NCBI GenBank assembly: GCA_020310875.1
Contig: MU260052.1
Coordinates: 1,502,501 to 1,566,500 of the forward strand
Direction: 5' to 3'
DNA length: 64,000 nt
Origin: Ceratopteris richardii
Lineage: Eukaryota > Streptophyta > Polypodiopsida > Polypodiales > Pteridaceae
Positions 30,775 through 43,172 of this stretch are shown here, one piece after another (the stretch's first letter is position 1; each line of letters starts with the position of its first letter). The position numbers were made by a program, and so were the translations under genes. The notes beneath the pieces were generated by a model that saw nothing but the letters and a program-made list of their open reading frames with translations, had not been told where the DNA came from and made no database searches.

Positions 30775-30793
30775 TTGGTGCCATTGCTGGGGA
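30775..30793 (+). promoter_or_regulatory. Primer-binding site of element B
   Basis: TTGGTGCCATTGCTGGGGA is a diverged form of the TGGCGCCGTTGCCGGGGA site and lies 6 bases after the LTR. Confidence 0.75.
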
Positions 30794-31008
30794 TCGAGTT
30801 CTAGGAGGAACGCGTGATGGTAAGACTATAGCAACAATTGGCATTGGAAGGTAAAAATTTCAGTTTTTTTTATTGTTTTTGAGTAGTTCTTTGTGTTTTT
30901 CATCTCCGCTACACTCCTCCTTCACCACTGCATCATCTTCTTCCACTCCAAAAAAATCAAAAATTTCACCATATCCACCTTTCCTCCTCATTTCCCTCAT
31001 TTGCACAT

Positions 31009-31066
31009 GTGTGTGTGTGTGTGAGAGAGAGAGAGAGGGGGGGGGAGAGAGAGAGAGGGAGAGGGA

Positions 31067-31118
<52 letters not shown>
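31009..31118 (+). repeat. (TG)n(GA)n microsatellite
   Basis: A TG run of about 7 units passes into imperfect GA repeats containing a G9 run. Leaders A (23710) and B have GA tracts; C has only a vestige (gtgtgtgtgcgagagtgagatagag near 48041). Confidence 0.95.
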
Positions 31119-31120
<2 letters not shown>

Positions 31121-31339
31121 TTGAGTATGCATCATTGTGTGTGTTTTTGAGTTTTCTTGTAGGTACAATGCTCCAGAACAGCAGGAGAGCTCTAAAAAGG
31201 TGAGAAATTCAAGTTTCTGTCAGATCTACCGTAGGTGTCAAACCATCGTGATGGTATGAAAAAGTTGACTTTTTTGGTAAGCATCTACACCATGGCATAG
31301 AGCACACTTGCGCACAAAGGAATCCACAGACGAATCAAA

Positions 31340-31860
31340 AAAATTTTAATGTTGGTGGACCATTGCGACGGAATCATGCCATCGCGATTGTGTCTCACAA
31401 TCGCGATTGGCTCACGCCATCGTGATCGCTCAGCCGGACCATCGCGATAGTCTCACACCATCATGATGGTTCGCTTGAACCATCAGGATGGTCAATGACC
31501 ATCGCGATGCTCTCGACGGGACCATGCCATCGGGATTGGCTCATGCCATCACGATGATCCACCTTGCCATGTGTCCTCTAGACCATCGCAACGATACAGG
31601 TACGCCATCGTGATGCTTCAATTTGAGACCATCGCGATTGGCTCAAGCCATCGTGATGCCTCATGACCATCGCAATGGGCTCATGCCATCGCGACTGCTT
31701 GTTAGCCAAACCATCACGACAACTCATTTTTGGACCATCGTGAAGCTTTGCACCCTCCAACCATCGCAACGGTTCCAGACCATCACGACGGTTCAACTAG
31801 ACCATCGCGACGGTCCCAGACCACCACGATTATCTCAGACCATCACGATTGTCCACCTAA
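31340..31860 (+). repeat. Leader satellite of element B: ATCGCGAT-type array
   Basis: About 25 irregular units of 15-25 bp follow the form (ac)cATCGCGATtggctca. At least five are the perfect palindrome ATCGCGAT; others carry ATCGTGAT, ATCACGAT or ATCATGAT. Some spacers repeat (ggctcacgcc, gtctcacacc). Confidence 0.9.
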
Positions 31861-32792
31861 AATGCCAAATTTGGGGTTTTTATTTTTTGCAAATATAAGG
31901 CCTATTTCGAGTGAATTTGTGAGTGATTAGGCATATTGAAGACCCCTTTAACTCATCTTTGGAGAATAGCCAGTCTACCTATTTTCACCCCTAAGAGCCT
32001 GAATGTCCATAACTTTCTCATTCAAAGTCCGTTTCTTGAGCTTTAGGTCTCATTAGAAAGCTCTTTTTGATTAGGAAAGGAAGGCGGCATATGTGAATTT
32101 TCATAAGGAGAAAACGGGACCCTTAAAAGTGTATATATCAAAGTGTTTGATAATTGATTTAAGAATTGTCCTAAACATTGGATTTGTACAGGTCTATCAA
32201 GAGTCATCCAAGGGCAATCAAAGCAAGGCAAGGGTGAACTAAGCAAAGCTTGGGAAGCGCGACTTCTTGGCATCATAGCTATCAAAGAAGCTGACTCAAG
32301 GTTGGAAGAATACTCAACCCCCTTAGTCAATTATTAGCTTAGACTAAACTTCTAGCATTGTGGATTGAATTAGGACAATGACAGGAATGCATCAACTCCA
32401 AGAGATTTAATTTTTTCAAGTCCAAGAGCAAGATAAAAGTGTGCGATACGAAAAACCTAAAGGAAAGAACCTAAATTTGACAGAACAAGAACACAAGTAT
32501 AAAACCAAAAGTCGATTCCTGACGCATATATTGAGAGAAGACAAGAATATAAAGGAATTAAAAATGATACAAGTGACTGACAACAAAGGAACATTGACGA
32601 CCAGAGTGTGCGTTGGGTGATTAAGGAAGTAAATTCATGAACCTTAGATCAGGCAAGCATATAGGTAAGTTAGACCGATGAAGCCTTAGATCATCGGAAG
32701 CAAGTGTAGGAACTACTGCATGCGCGTGGGCACAACAATTGAATCGTTACCCTTACAAGTTGGCCTCAAATACCAGTGCATCAGAAATAGAT

Positions 32793-34925
32793 TTTAGCAC
32801 AGAAATACCGGAAGGAGGGTTAAGCGTACCAGATTTGGAAAGACCCAAAGGACCCTATAGGATCCAATTAGAATATGCCTGAACCAACCACCTAGGTGCT
32901 CGCATCTATGAGGATGGTTTGAGAAGATCAGTGGTTCAGTTGCATAACCTTGGCCAACCCATTGGACTAGAATGTCCAGTGGTGAAATTTGAGAGAGATG
33001 CTTACATAGACAAAGAAGGAACAATGTACATCATAAGTACTCAACCTAACCATACCAATGAGTTTGGTGCAGTTAGTCTTAAGGCGGAAGTAAGAACCCA
33101 AGGAAAATAACCATTAGGAGATGAACCTAGGACACCTCGAGGGAAATCTGTACTCACAAGATTAATAAACCCAGAATGGATCCCTCAAGATAACAGAAGT
33201 ATTGAATTATTCCTAAATAAGGACACTGATGAAGAATTTTGGAGATACAGAATGGAACAACCTAGTGAGATAGGCTCCATTATGATTTATGAATTCAAGG
33301 ACCCAGATACACCTGGAAAGGTTGTATACTTGGACAATACCTTAGAACAAGTGTTTGTAGTATTAGATCATGCAAGACATGCCTATACATGGAGAGGCAA
33401 GTTAGTGTTCCCCCCGTCACGAGAAAATTTAAACACTAGTCATCATGGTGCCGAGACATCCGCAGCTCACAATACTCAAAGAGATAAGAACAAAGAAAGA
33501 CCGGAAGTAAGTTTTACGCATCCCATAGGGAGAGATAGACCAACCATGGAAACCGATAGATTGGAACGACAAAGGGAACCAAGAATACCAGGTGGTAGAG
33601 ATGATTTTCCTCTACCTAGACCCCGTAGACCTTGTGAACATCTCAAGATACTAAGACCCACTCAATTAGTAAAGTCGATGAAAAATTACTTTGATAGGAT
33701 AGGAGATCCCTATGACCATGTTGCGGAATTGAAGCAAGTATTGCGAGCGTTAAAGAACACAACTCTAACTTGGTTCCAACCATTGCAACAAAGGCAATTT
33801 AGGGATATTCATCACTTATTACAGTCATTCATGACAAAATTCTATAAAAGTGGAATCAGACATGATACTTCTTCGTTGAATCACTACTTCAAACAGACCC
33901 CTCAGGAAACAGTCAGACTTACAGGACGTAGGTTTAGAGAACATGTCGAGAGATGCCCAATGCAGGAACTAACCTCACATGCCTAACAAGTGTCTTTGTT
34001 TTTAGACGGCCTCTTGAGCTCTAAACTACGATCCTATGTATATCGGAAGTAACCTAGAGCACTAGAGCAATGTGTATGAATTTGCATAGACATTGAGAAC
34101 AATTTAGGAGATGAATTAGAACTTTCAAAGGTCTACAAAGACTTAGGTAGCTCATCTCAATCATCCTCAAAACTTTCTAGCTCGATTGAAGACCTAGCAA
34201 AAAAAGTGGCCCAGAAACTAGGAGTCTCTAGCTTAGGTTAACAACAAACAAATGTTGTTACACCTATGGTGGTGATCATATGGCAAATGTGTGTCCCAAT
34301 GTAACACAACCTCAAGCCAACCCTAGTGGCCAATACTGCACAATTGAAAGACAGTACATGAGTCACACAACACAAGATTGCCCATACAACAAAGAAGTAG
34401 TGTGACAGAATTACCCGCAAGCATACCCCCAACCAGGTAGGTATCAAGGTCAATACAATGCTCAACCTCATTACTATAGGCCTCCACAAAACTACTGTTA
34501 TTAGACTCAATAGAGACCTCAACCCGTTTTAGTTTAGCAACCACCAGCCCCAACTAATGTAATCTTAGTAAAGTACGCTGGTGTAGAAGAGAACCTCAAA
34601 AGGGCTTTAGTGCCTTCTTCACCCTTGATCACTGATAGAAATCCTAATTCTAACAGTTTTGACTCTACCCATGTAGATAGTCCAGGTACATATTAAATGG
34701 AGTCACCGGAACATATGGAAACATATCAATATGATAGTCTACCCTTGGAACCTAGTTGGGAGCCCGACTATGCCAATGTCATGTATATGAACCCTAACCC
34801 ACGGCCCCAATTAAGACGGACAAGACCACAAGGCCCTAGAGGACCATGTTTTAGGTGCCGAGGAGAACATTTCATTAAGGATTGCCCATTAATGCAATAG
34901 GTATTGTGCACTACTCAGATGGATC
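32793..34925 (+). pseudogene. gag: gag of element B
   Basis: N-terminal domain at 32860-33110 (HLGARIYEDGLRRSVVQL, AYIDKEGTMYII), then an open part at 33252-33986 with the start of the capsid (LKILRPTQLVKSMKNYF, LTWFQPL, KFYKSGIRHDTSS, RFREHVERCP), ended by TAA at 33985. The rest lies in other frames, with knuckles near 34256 (CYTYGGDHMANVCPN, second Cys lost) and CFRCRGEHFIKDCP near 34848. Several stops replace Gln codons. Confidence 0.85.
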
Positions 34926-35109
34926 CAACCCAACATACGTGCCTATCCAAGCTGTAACAAGAGCCCAATCATTGTTATAGAATCAAAAGTCTAATCCTAA
35001 AAAGGCAGCCAAGAATAGTGAAGTTGGAGAATCTAGTAGTAAAAAGACAAAAAGTTGGAACAATTCTCGAGAGAGAATCAAAAGGAAGTGGAGTAAAAAG
35101 ATAACTGAG

Positions 35110-36546
35110 TTGGAAGGAAGTCTAAAGGAATCTAGAGTTAGAATCCTAGAATTGACTTTGCAAGAATCTAATTGGGAGAACCTAGCTCAGAGATCAGGAT
35201 CAGTCCTAGCTGAACCCATACTTGAAAATTTAGATATGATGTTTCGAGCATATCAGGTGAGATTAAAAGAAGGACCCCAGGTAGTTGAATTGAGTAAGAA
35301 CTATCCAAGAGCAGACTTAGAGATTAAGAGAACTAAACTTTGCATGAAGATGGTAGAACAATCACAAGCTATGTTCGAAGCCTCTTGTTATACTAATTGG
35401 AACAACATGGCAAAACCTGAATTGCACTTTCAAGGACTACTGGAGAGGTTAGAACACTTAATTACTAGCAACGAGAAGAAGAATCGGCAGAAGCACCCTA
35501 TTGTTCCTGAGACACATGAAGGGAGTGCACCATCCCTATCTCAAGTGTCAAATATCCAGGCAGAAGACAACTTGTCTTCTATACACAAGTGCTCACAAGG
35601 GCTTCTGAGAGAAATACAAGAAGAGAAATGGACACGAGAGCAAGAAACCCATCCTCCTATTCAAGAGATAGATGACTTGCAGGAACAATTTCTGAAAGAC
35701 ATCCCATCTATATATGACAATGTAGAGGAAAAGCAACTAAGTGAACAGACAAATTTTGAATCCAATTCTTTGCAAGAATTACCTCAATTCAGAGGACCTT
35801 GGGAAGCCAAGTCCATCAGCATGAGATCACCCACTATAATAGTAATGAATGAAGAATCAGTAATCCCTAGAAACACAAAAACGATAAAGAATACTAAAGT
35901 CCACCTTACTTTGGAAGAAGTGTTGAAGGTTAAACCAAAATTGTGGAAGCACATAGCAAACCAATTCCCTGAGATCGCTACTGCTCACTCCGAGATAGGA
36001 TCACAGAAGAAGGTACCAAAGATACCAGTGGAAAGAATTGGAGATGTGAGCAAGGGAGAGGAAGGTAATACTTATCTTCCAATAACCCACAAGGGTTACA
36101 CCACTAAAGCCATCTTAGACTCGGGAGACAAAGTAGCCATCACTACCATTGCTTTATGGAACCCTTGGGATAAGCGAGCACTAAGACCCACTAGGATGAA
36201 GCTACAAATGGCTGATGGACATCTAGAAAATCCATTAGGCTTACTAGAAGGCATATCTCTCACCACTTGTGGTGTAGAGTTTGAACATACTTTCACCATT
36301 TGTGATTTTGGGAATAATCACGCTTACGAGATGATACTAGGAAGACCATTCATGCATCAATTGCAAATTGTACAAGATTGGGGAACTAATTCTTTGTACT
36401 TGCAACATTTAGGAGTAACCACCAAAGTCAATATTAAGGACTATTCCCATCATGATGTACCCCCAATACAATGGAATACCATTCATAAGACAGGAAGAAA
36501 CAGATTTGGTACACTCATTAGAATCAGAGCCCTCATGGTTGCATGA
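35110..36546 (+). pseudogene. Gag-protease linker and PR1 of element B
   Basis: The 478 aa open frame has the helical linker (KLCMKMVEQSQAMFEASC, LHFQGLLERLEHL), a long charged region, and a full PR1: KVPKIPVERIGDV, ILDSGDKVAI (active site D-S-G kept), ADGHLENPLG, ILGRPFMHQLQIVQDWG. It reads straight through the place where the young element has TAG, with Gln there. It runs out of frame near 36490; the correct continuation is the frame at 36452-37315. Confidence 0.85.
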
Positions 36547-37614
36547 AGATACTCATCTATGGATGTTTAAGGTAGCAAAACAAGAGGAAGAACAATTAGA
36601 AGCCAGGACCTTAGGTTTAGAACAACATCCACGAACCCTTCAAGACCCTACCTATGCACCTATAGCATTTCCAGACGAAGAATTCGAACCTCATGGTTGG
36701 GTAGAGATCTTAGATATGATGGATATAGCAGTGAATGAAGAACAATGGACTCCTCATTGTGATGAGGATGGATACGGCATTTCCATCTTTATGATTGAAC
36801 CTGTTGAGGAAGACTTTATCCTCGAAGAATGCACGAAAGTGACCCAAGAACCAGACGAGAGTGGTGACAAGGATTTAGAATCCATTATCATGGAACCCTT
36901 CTATTTGACAGAAGAAGAATATCTTCACTTTGTAGAAGCCAAAACCCCTGAAATGGACAAGGAAACTCAAATTGAACAACCCGAGTCACCCACAGAAGAT
37001 ACAAAAAGCAAGCAAAAGAAGAGAAAGAAATCACCTAAAATAGAAGAAGAAGAAGCACTCATGGAAGTACTTGACAACTTCAAGAAGTATGAAATAGAAG
37101 ATAGAAGAATCATGGTACGAATACCTAAAAGAGAAGCAAGCATCGGAGAAACATACGATAATCGAGAGAAAACCAAAAAAATCATAGTTACGATAGAAGA
37201 AGGAGAAGAAAAATGTACATACATAGGGCATGATTTAACGAGTGAAGAAGAAGAAGAGTTAATTTCCCTATGTGAGAATATAGAGATGTATTCGCTTGGA
37301 GTTACAAAGACTTGAAAGGAGTAGACCCAGATATATGCTCCCATAGAATCCCTATGACTCCAGATGCTAAACCTACCAAGCAGAAACCATACACTTACAA
37401 TGATAACTATGTTACTAAGATCAAAGAAGAAATCGATCACTTGATAGAAGCAGGATTCATTTACAAAATTGAGCATACAGAATGGGTATCCCCCATTGTG
37501 GTTGTGCCCAAGAAGAATCGAAAATTGCACGTGTGTATTAGCCTTAAAAACGTTAATGCAGCCATGATTAGAGACAATTATCCTCTTCCTATCACGGAAC
37601 ACTTATTAGAATGA
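36452..37614 (+). pseudogene. pol: Protease-RT linker and start of RT of element B
   Basis: The frame at 36452-37315 carries the linker landmark DEEFEPHGWVEILDMMDI, an acidic stretch with KSKQKKRKKSPK, and IEDRRIMVRIPKRE. The RT start follows at 37312-37614 after a frameshift (PDICSHRIPMTPDAKP, EHTEWVSPIVVVPKKN, NYPLPITEHLLE) up to TGA at 37612. Confidence 0.85.
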
Positions 37615-38573
37615 GTCGCGGGCAAGGAAGTTTACAACTTCCTTGATGGATTCTCAGGCTATAATTAAGTAGCCATTGCTCTTGAAGATCAACACAAGAC
37701 AGCTTTTGCCACAAAATGGGGCATATTTGCATTTCGTGTGATGCCATTTGGGCTGACAAATGCTCCCGCGACCTTTCAATGACTCATGCGTCATGTTTTT
37801 AAGGAATTCTTACGCAAGAATTTGGAAGTTTATGTGGATGGCATATGTACTCATTCAAATATGAGGCAGACTCATATCCCAGAATTAAGGCAAGTATTTG
37901 ACAAATGTCAAGAATATCAGGTTTGCTTGAACCCAAAAAAGTGCATTTTCATGGTCAGACAAGGAGAAATTCTAGGACATATTGTGTCAAAGAACGGAAT
38001 CTCTACGGATGAAGAAAAGGTGAAAGTAATTGCAGACCTACCTAGGCCAAAAAATGTAAAAGAAGTTCAGGCTTTCATGGGCCATTGTGGTTATTATCGA
38101 TGATTTATACAAATGTATGCTACCATAGCTAAGCCTGTGTACTCTCTTTTGACCAAGTTTGAATGGACAGATGAATGTGAGGAGTCATTCAATGAACTTA
38201 AACGACGCTTGTGTTCAACACCTATATTAATAACCCTAGATTGGAGTAAGCCATTCCATGTACATGTGGATGCATCCAACTATGCCATAGGATGTGTGTT
38301 GGCACAACCTACAAATGACGACAATATAGATCTCACCATAGCTTAATGCAGCAAAAAGAAATTATACCACTATAGAATGTGAAGGATTAGGAATGATTTA
38401 CACGGTAAAGAAATTCAGGCATTACTTGTTGGTGAATAAGTTCAAGTTCTTCACGGATCATCAGGCATTGCTGTACTTAGTCAATAAGCCTTGTAATACT
38501 GAATGATTGATACGTTGGTTTCTATTACTGATGGAGTATGACTTCGAAGTAGCGGTCAAGAAGGGAAAGACCC
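37615..38573 (+). pseudogene. pol: RT core and RNase H of element B
   Basis: Pieces read FLDGFSGYN[12 protein letters not shown], then an open part at 37786-38103 with YVDG in place of YVDD (second catalytic Asp lost) and GHIVSKNGISTDEEKV, then RNase H (HVHVDASNYAIGCVLAQP) and YEVAVKKGKT-like coding. Stops include TAA for CAA at 37666 and TGA for CGA at 38101. The sequence is cut at 38573 by the LTR of element E. Confidence 0.9.
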
Positions 38574-39109
38574 TGTTGACAACACAATATATATTTTGGA
38601 TCCGCTCTTGTTCATAATCATTTATACCTTCTTTTACCTTTTTATTTAGTTTAATAAGCACTCTTGTATAGGTGTGTGTGAGTGCCACATTAGAGGATAA
38701 GTGGGATTCATTCTCCTTTCAGTTTAGAAATCCCACATAGCATGCATTTTGCCCATTTTTTATATAAAGAGTTCTTCTCATTTTGGGGAGCATTTTGAGA
38801 AGTAACAAGATCATGCTAGTTTGCAGAATGCATGGAGAGCTCTTGTTATTATTATGATGTGCTTGTGTATTTGTTCCTTCTTGCCTTATGCTTGTGACGT
38901 GTTAGTTCGTTGATTAGTGACGTGATTATGCGTGCGATTAAGTGTGCGTATCATTAACGATGCTTTATTCTTCTTTCACATGTAGTTTAGTCGCTAATCT
39001 TGTGCTAAGAAGCACCATCGCATGTGATGAATGCTTCTATGCAACATTTGGGTCTCATGAGATGTTCCTCAGATTGACAAGTATGAGTTGTGATGCTACA
39101 ACGTCAACA
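38574..39109 (+). repeat. 5' LTR of element E
   Basis: The 536 bp LTR starts TGTTGACAAC, ends GTCAACA and is followed by a primer site. A TATA box (tatataaaga) is at 38761-38770. It has no visible similarity to the other LTRs in the window. Confidence 0.8.
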
Positions 39110-39114
39110 ACTTT

Positions 39115-39132
39115 TGGCGCCGTTGTCGGGGA
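39115..39132 (+). promoter_or_regulatory. Primer-binding site of element E
   Basis: TGGCGCCGTTGTCGGGGA differs by one base from the site of the young Gypsy element and lies five bases after the LTR. Confidence 0.88.
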
Positions 39133-39666
39133 GTGTTCTCTTGTCACTTACGTGATGATTTTTGGCATGAAAATGACGTGTATGCAAGCTTTTCATGACG
39201 ATTTTTTGAGTTCTTCATTTTATTAGGCTCTTGTGAGCATTTGAGGCTTGCAAGATTTACAATAACTTGTATGGGATGAGCTATTTGTGATGGTAAGAAT
39301 CTCCGTCATGGATGATTAACCATTCGTATGTAGTGATCCATCAAGATTAAGAAAACGATGAAGACAGGAGGATAGATTAGGTTATTTTGTACATTAGGTT
39401 ATTGATTCTTAAATTTCTTCTTTATCATGTGTGAATAAACATTTTTTAGAGGTTCACCAACAAAGAAAACAATGAAGTATTGTCTTCAAACGAAAGTTGT
39501 CAACAAGCGTGGAAGAAAGAGGGAGGGAAGCCCAGAAATTTCATAAAGCTTGGAGAAAAAAAGGCAAAGGTATGATCTTGAGTCCTTTTGTCAGAGTAAC
39601 ACACATTTTTTATTATGGATAAGAAACCAATGGCGTGAGGCATAGTATGAGAAAACATGGTGATTC
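39133..39666 (+). other. Non-coding stretch of element E
   Basis: I see no gene, repeat or recognisable domain here; it is presumably E's leader. Confidence 0.4.
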
Positions 39667-39822
39667 TTTTTTTTTTTTTGAGAGTACAATGAATTGGAAA
39701 GACACACACACCCAACCTCGTAAGGTAGAGGCACCCATCTTCGGGAACATTAAAGCATCCAGCCTCGGGAGGGATTTGAACCCTGGCCATCTGCCTAGGA
39801 ATACAAGGCACATCCGCTAAAA
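39667..39822 (-). mobile_element. tRNA-derived SINE, minus strand
   Basis: Read on the minus strand it has a Pol III box B (GGTTCAAATCC, rc of 39772-39782), then a body ending tgcctctaccttacgaggttgggtgtgtg ... gtactctc, and an A13 tail (T-run 39667-39679). The 3' body is nearly identical to the SINE at 43185. Box A is weak (near 39815) and target duplications are not clear, so the 5' end is approximate. Confidence 0.65.
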
Positions 39823-40769
39823 GTTTTTTGTGTCTATGAGCACAAGTAAAGCATTGTAGGGCGTTTTAATTGAAGCGAAAAATGCATGAGACTGTGACCT
39901 CACATGTGCACAAAAGAGCTTGAGTGGGAAGATTCAAGAAGGTCAAGATAGAAGGAAGATAAAAACCTTCGGGTTACCAAAGAATAACCTTCGGGTACTT
40001 GAAACACCAGATAGATGCTCCTCCCAAAATCTACGACATTATCTCTGTAGTTCTAACATGCCGCATACGCTACCTGATGTCATCCTTACTGTTTGATGAC
40101 CAATCCAGTTATTCATCTTGGTCTGCCAGATCCTAGTCGCCTGCTAAATCGTCTTCTGAAAGTGAATCTCTGCTAAACACTCAAACCCGGATTTTGCCAC
40201 ATCTCCGCAATGGTAGACTCTACGTTAAGGAGTATATGAGATCTGCCTTCCGTTCTATCAGAAAAAGAAAATGCTTAGAGATACACAGTCCCGTACCAAC
40301 GTGGTTGCACGAGTTGAGCTCAGCCTACTGATAAACTCACGTACAGCTACAACGCTTCTCGAGATCACATGGAAACTCGAAACGAATGGAAATATGATCA
40401 AAATATGGTATATCATAAGAAAAGGGCTCCCGCACCATCAAGGAAAGTTTATTACATAACCTTGGTGGCTGGGTATGATGCACATTTAGGAAATGAAGAG
40501 AAATCATCACTGTCAGGGCAAAAAATATTCAGATGTTTTGGATGCACGTTCTACGAAGGTCTTCCAAGCAAGGAGATAAAATCCTCTAGATGTTTCAAAA
40601 AAGTCAAGTCTATTGTGTTTTGTCTCAAAACATTCGATGGGCTCAAGTAATCACGAGTAGCTGAGACTAGAACAGTCGAATTCTCCTTCTGAAAAAAAAA
40701 ACCGGGACTTTTTGCACTCTTTGAAGAGAAAATGTCTGCAGAGATTGCAAACAATGCGTCTGAAGAAAT
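39823..40769 (+). other. Stretch without recognised features
   Basis: Short broken frames only (e.g. 40271-40459, 40369-40650). Composition is more GC-balanced than the retrotransposon parts, which would fit captured host sequence continuing into the PHD-protein fragment, but I identify no domain. Confidence 0.4.
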
Positions 40770-41262
40770 GTGAGCATCATTGATAGTGTAACTTCAGATG
40801 TACAATCTACTCCTCATGTCCAGCCTTTGTGGAGAGGGGTCTTTCAGTTCTCATCAGTTTCTGAAAGGATAAGGGTGTTTAAACAGATTTGGGGCCATCC
40901 TTCTATTAAGGTTGAGCCAAACATTTCGAGAATTCCAGGTTTTCTGAATTTAAGAGAGTTTCAAAAAGGCATTGATGAGAATACTTGGCATGGGTGTTTT
41001 CATTCTCTTCCACTGTCTGTGGAGAACTTCGATGTATTTTTTTTGGTGGATATGGATAGCTATGACCATTGGTAGAAGCCTCTAATTGATCGCATGATTT
41101 CATATGACCTAGTGTCGAGACTAGATTTTCCAAATGCAATTCTTCTAATGTTCCACTCTCAGCTTCTGCGTGAGATAGGCTGATTGGGGGAGGATAGGCT
41201 TTACTTATGGGGAGTATTTCGAGATAAGGAACACCATGTAATCTAGCTCCCTTGTACCATGC
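40770..41262 (+). pseudogene. Host gene fragment: C-terminal domain of a plant PHD-finger protein family (AIPP2-like)
   Basis: The frame at 40770-41075 reads HVQPLWRGVFQFSS near its start and FFLVDMDSYDHW at its end. Past a TAG it continues KPLIDRMISYDLVSRLDF, then LLMFHSQLL, a TGA, and LYLWGVFRDKE. The pattern W+G-F at the start, a Y/F-F ... D-x-SY in the middle and YLWGVF(R) at the end is the one I know from the C-terminal, SPOC-like domain of plant PHD-finger proteins of the AIPP2 type. It spans about 160 residues with two stops. No intron is apparent. It is an inactive fragment. Confidence 0.55.
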
Positions 41263-41800
41263 TAAAGGTGCTGGTGACAATGCTGAAGTTATTGATAGGG
41301 AAATTGACATGGTTGGATGTGATAACATGCGTGCATCTAGAATCATAATTGGTGAAAATGTGCTTAATCCATCATCTACAGATTTTTCAATTAGACAAAA
41401 GAGTCTGACATGTGGAATCTGGATGCATCACGAATGTAGAAGGGAGATGGATCATCATCATTAGGGCAAAAGGTATAGGAATGCACACAATGGGAGTCGG
41501 ACCAAGAGACTGAGTAGAGATGTTTGTGGACAAAAAGGTTCAAGGACAGAATGATGGAGGAAGGGTTCAGTCCTAGCTATGGTGCCTGACCTCTGAGGCA
41601 GGAAATAGGCAATCATGCGATTACGGAGTGGTTTGGACAAGTATCACTGTAGATAAAAATTTTCTACTGACGAGTCAAGCCACATGCTTAAAATGGATGA
41701 AACTCGGCACATGAAAGTAAGTAGTCGAGGTGAGACTGTAAAAGCTATTAATCGAGCCACTCGGAAAGCCTAGGTAGGTTTGAAAATCAACTCATTGCAA
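41263..41800 (+). other. Stretch without recognised features between the two host-gene fragments
   Basis: No coding frame longer than 70 codons and no repeat seen. Confidence 0.4.
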
Positions 41801-42292
41801 GCTTCATTTTCACAGGACACATTGGTGTTGGTAAGTCAGAGCTAGCAAAAGCTTTTGGATCTGAAGGGGCCTAGGTTCTTCTTGATATGAGTGAGTTCAT
41901 GGAGGGGCTTACAGATTCAAAGCTTCTCGGATGGCGATCATGGGGGAGGTGAGCTTACAGAAGCTGTCAGAGGCCATCCTTACACTGTTTTAATTTTTTA
42001 TGAGATAGAAAAAGAACACACAGATGTTGCAATAGAATGCTTCAGATTTTGGAAGTTGGAAGATTTACAGATAGCAAAGCTTGACATAGAAGCTATAATA
42101 AGATCCAAACCATGGTGCATGAGGTGCTGAAACCGTATGTCAAACCGGAGTTCTTGAATCATCTTGACGAGATCATTGTCTTCAGAGAACCTACAAAAAG
42201 AAGAGTTCAAGGATATGTAAAAATTATGGGGGTATTTGACAGGGTAAAGAAGAAGAAATTGATCGGCACCAATCTTAGTATGATGTCCAAGT
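41801..42292 (+). pseudogene. Host gene fragment: HSP100/Clp AAA+ ATPase, second nucleotide-binding domain
   Basis: In shifting frames it reads a Walker A motif GHIGVGKSELAKAFGSEGA (from about 41815), LLDMSEFMEG, then in the frame at 41891-42130 GGELTEAVRGHPYTVLIF-YEIEKEH (Walker B with the first acidic residue changed to Tyr), then LQILEVGRFTDSK in another frame. After a gap of about 35 residues relative to the family comes KPEFLNHLDEIIVFREPTK (42112-42294) and VFDRVKKKKL. This order is that of ClpC/ClpB-type chaperones, closest in my judgement to chloroplast ClpC. Frameshifts and stops make it a dead fragment. Exons appear joined without introns, which would fit an RNA-mediated capture. Confidence 0.72.
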
Positions 42293-43172
42293 AGGCATGA
42301 CACCCTATAGGTCCATTGTAGTTTCAGCCACTGCATGATCAGGAAGAGTTCTCGAAGGGGAGTGCAACTAGGCCAGAACTCAAACTAGGACAGAACTCAA
42401 ATAGGCTCCATGTCATCAAGGAGAGGTACAGACAGCTAGGCAAAACACTCAGGCATCTTAGGGGAAAAGGGACAGAAAACTAGAGACCCGAGAGTGAGGT
42501 CTCGGCGAAGGGGCTTACTCTACTTTCAGCAGTAGAAAAGAACATGGACTAAACTCTCTGCCTGAGAAGAACCGTCTAAGGGGTATTGTTGTTGCAGGAT
42601 GTTTCTCCAATTTCTATCTCTTCCCATCCCTTGAAGTGAATTCAATAGCATGGTGGGAATGGTATGATAGTCTATGAAGGTACTTAGTTGTAAAACTTGT
42701 GACTGTAAGACACGGCTTAGTTAAGGATATGTGTTGTAAAAAAAAAGGAAACCTTAACTTCTCTGAGTGATCATTATCTTTCCTGAAATGTAATGCCATT
42801 GAAAGTGAACATCCTTGGCATACAGAGCACTAAAACACACCAGCTACTACAGGCAAGAGCACATAATGAGAGAACGCATGTGAACAATGGTTGCACTCCT
42901 TCAATGTTGAGGCTTTCATGACATACACCTCATTCAGCTATACCGAATCCCGATACTGAGGAATACAGAGGCAGCTGTTCCATATTCTTCTCCTAAAAAA
43001 CTCATACAATGTCAACGTACATCTGTGCGCAGAATCCCAAATTAGTGGCTCGGCTCTGCAAAACTCTGGGCGAGAACCTGCTTGGTCTCCTTGAGATAGG
43101 CTTGATGTGATCATGTCGCAAGCCCACACAAAAAACCTTAGCTATTCGAAGTATGGATCACAAAGAAGCAAC
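42293..43172 (+). other. Stretch without recognised features
   Basis: No gene or repeat is recognisable between the Clp fragment and the second SINE; an A9-type run lies near 42738. Confidence 0.4.

Larger units (their letters stand above)
30794..32792 (+). other. Leader of element B
   Basis: About 2 kb without a believable gene. It holds a (TG)n(GA)n microsatellite near 31009-31118, the palindromic satellite at 31340-31860, and unique sequence to the gag start. The latter matches the leaders of A and C in its last 150 bp (gaaccttagatc, ttagatcatcgg, gtgggcaca). Confidence 0.7.

Noticed and set aside
31578-31930. Open frames in the satellite of element B
   Set aside because: Produced by the short-period repeat; no conservation of reading frame between copies.
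38574-39109. Solo LTR
   Set aside because: A primer-binding site follows directly and no target duplication (GACCC) is found after its end, so it is the 5' LTR of a longer element.
40770-42292. Functional host genes
   Set aside because: Both host-like regions are broken by stops and frameshifts and cover only parts of the proteins.
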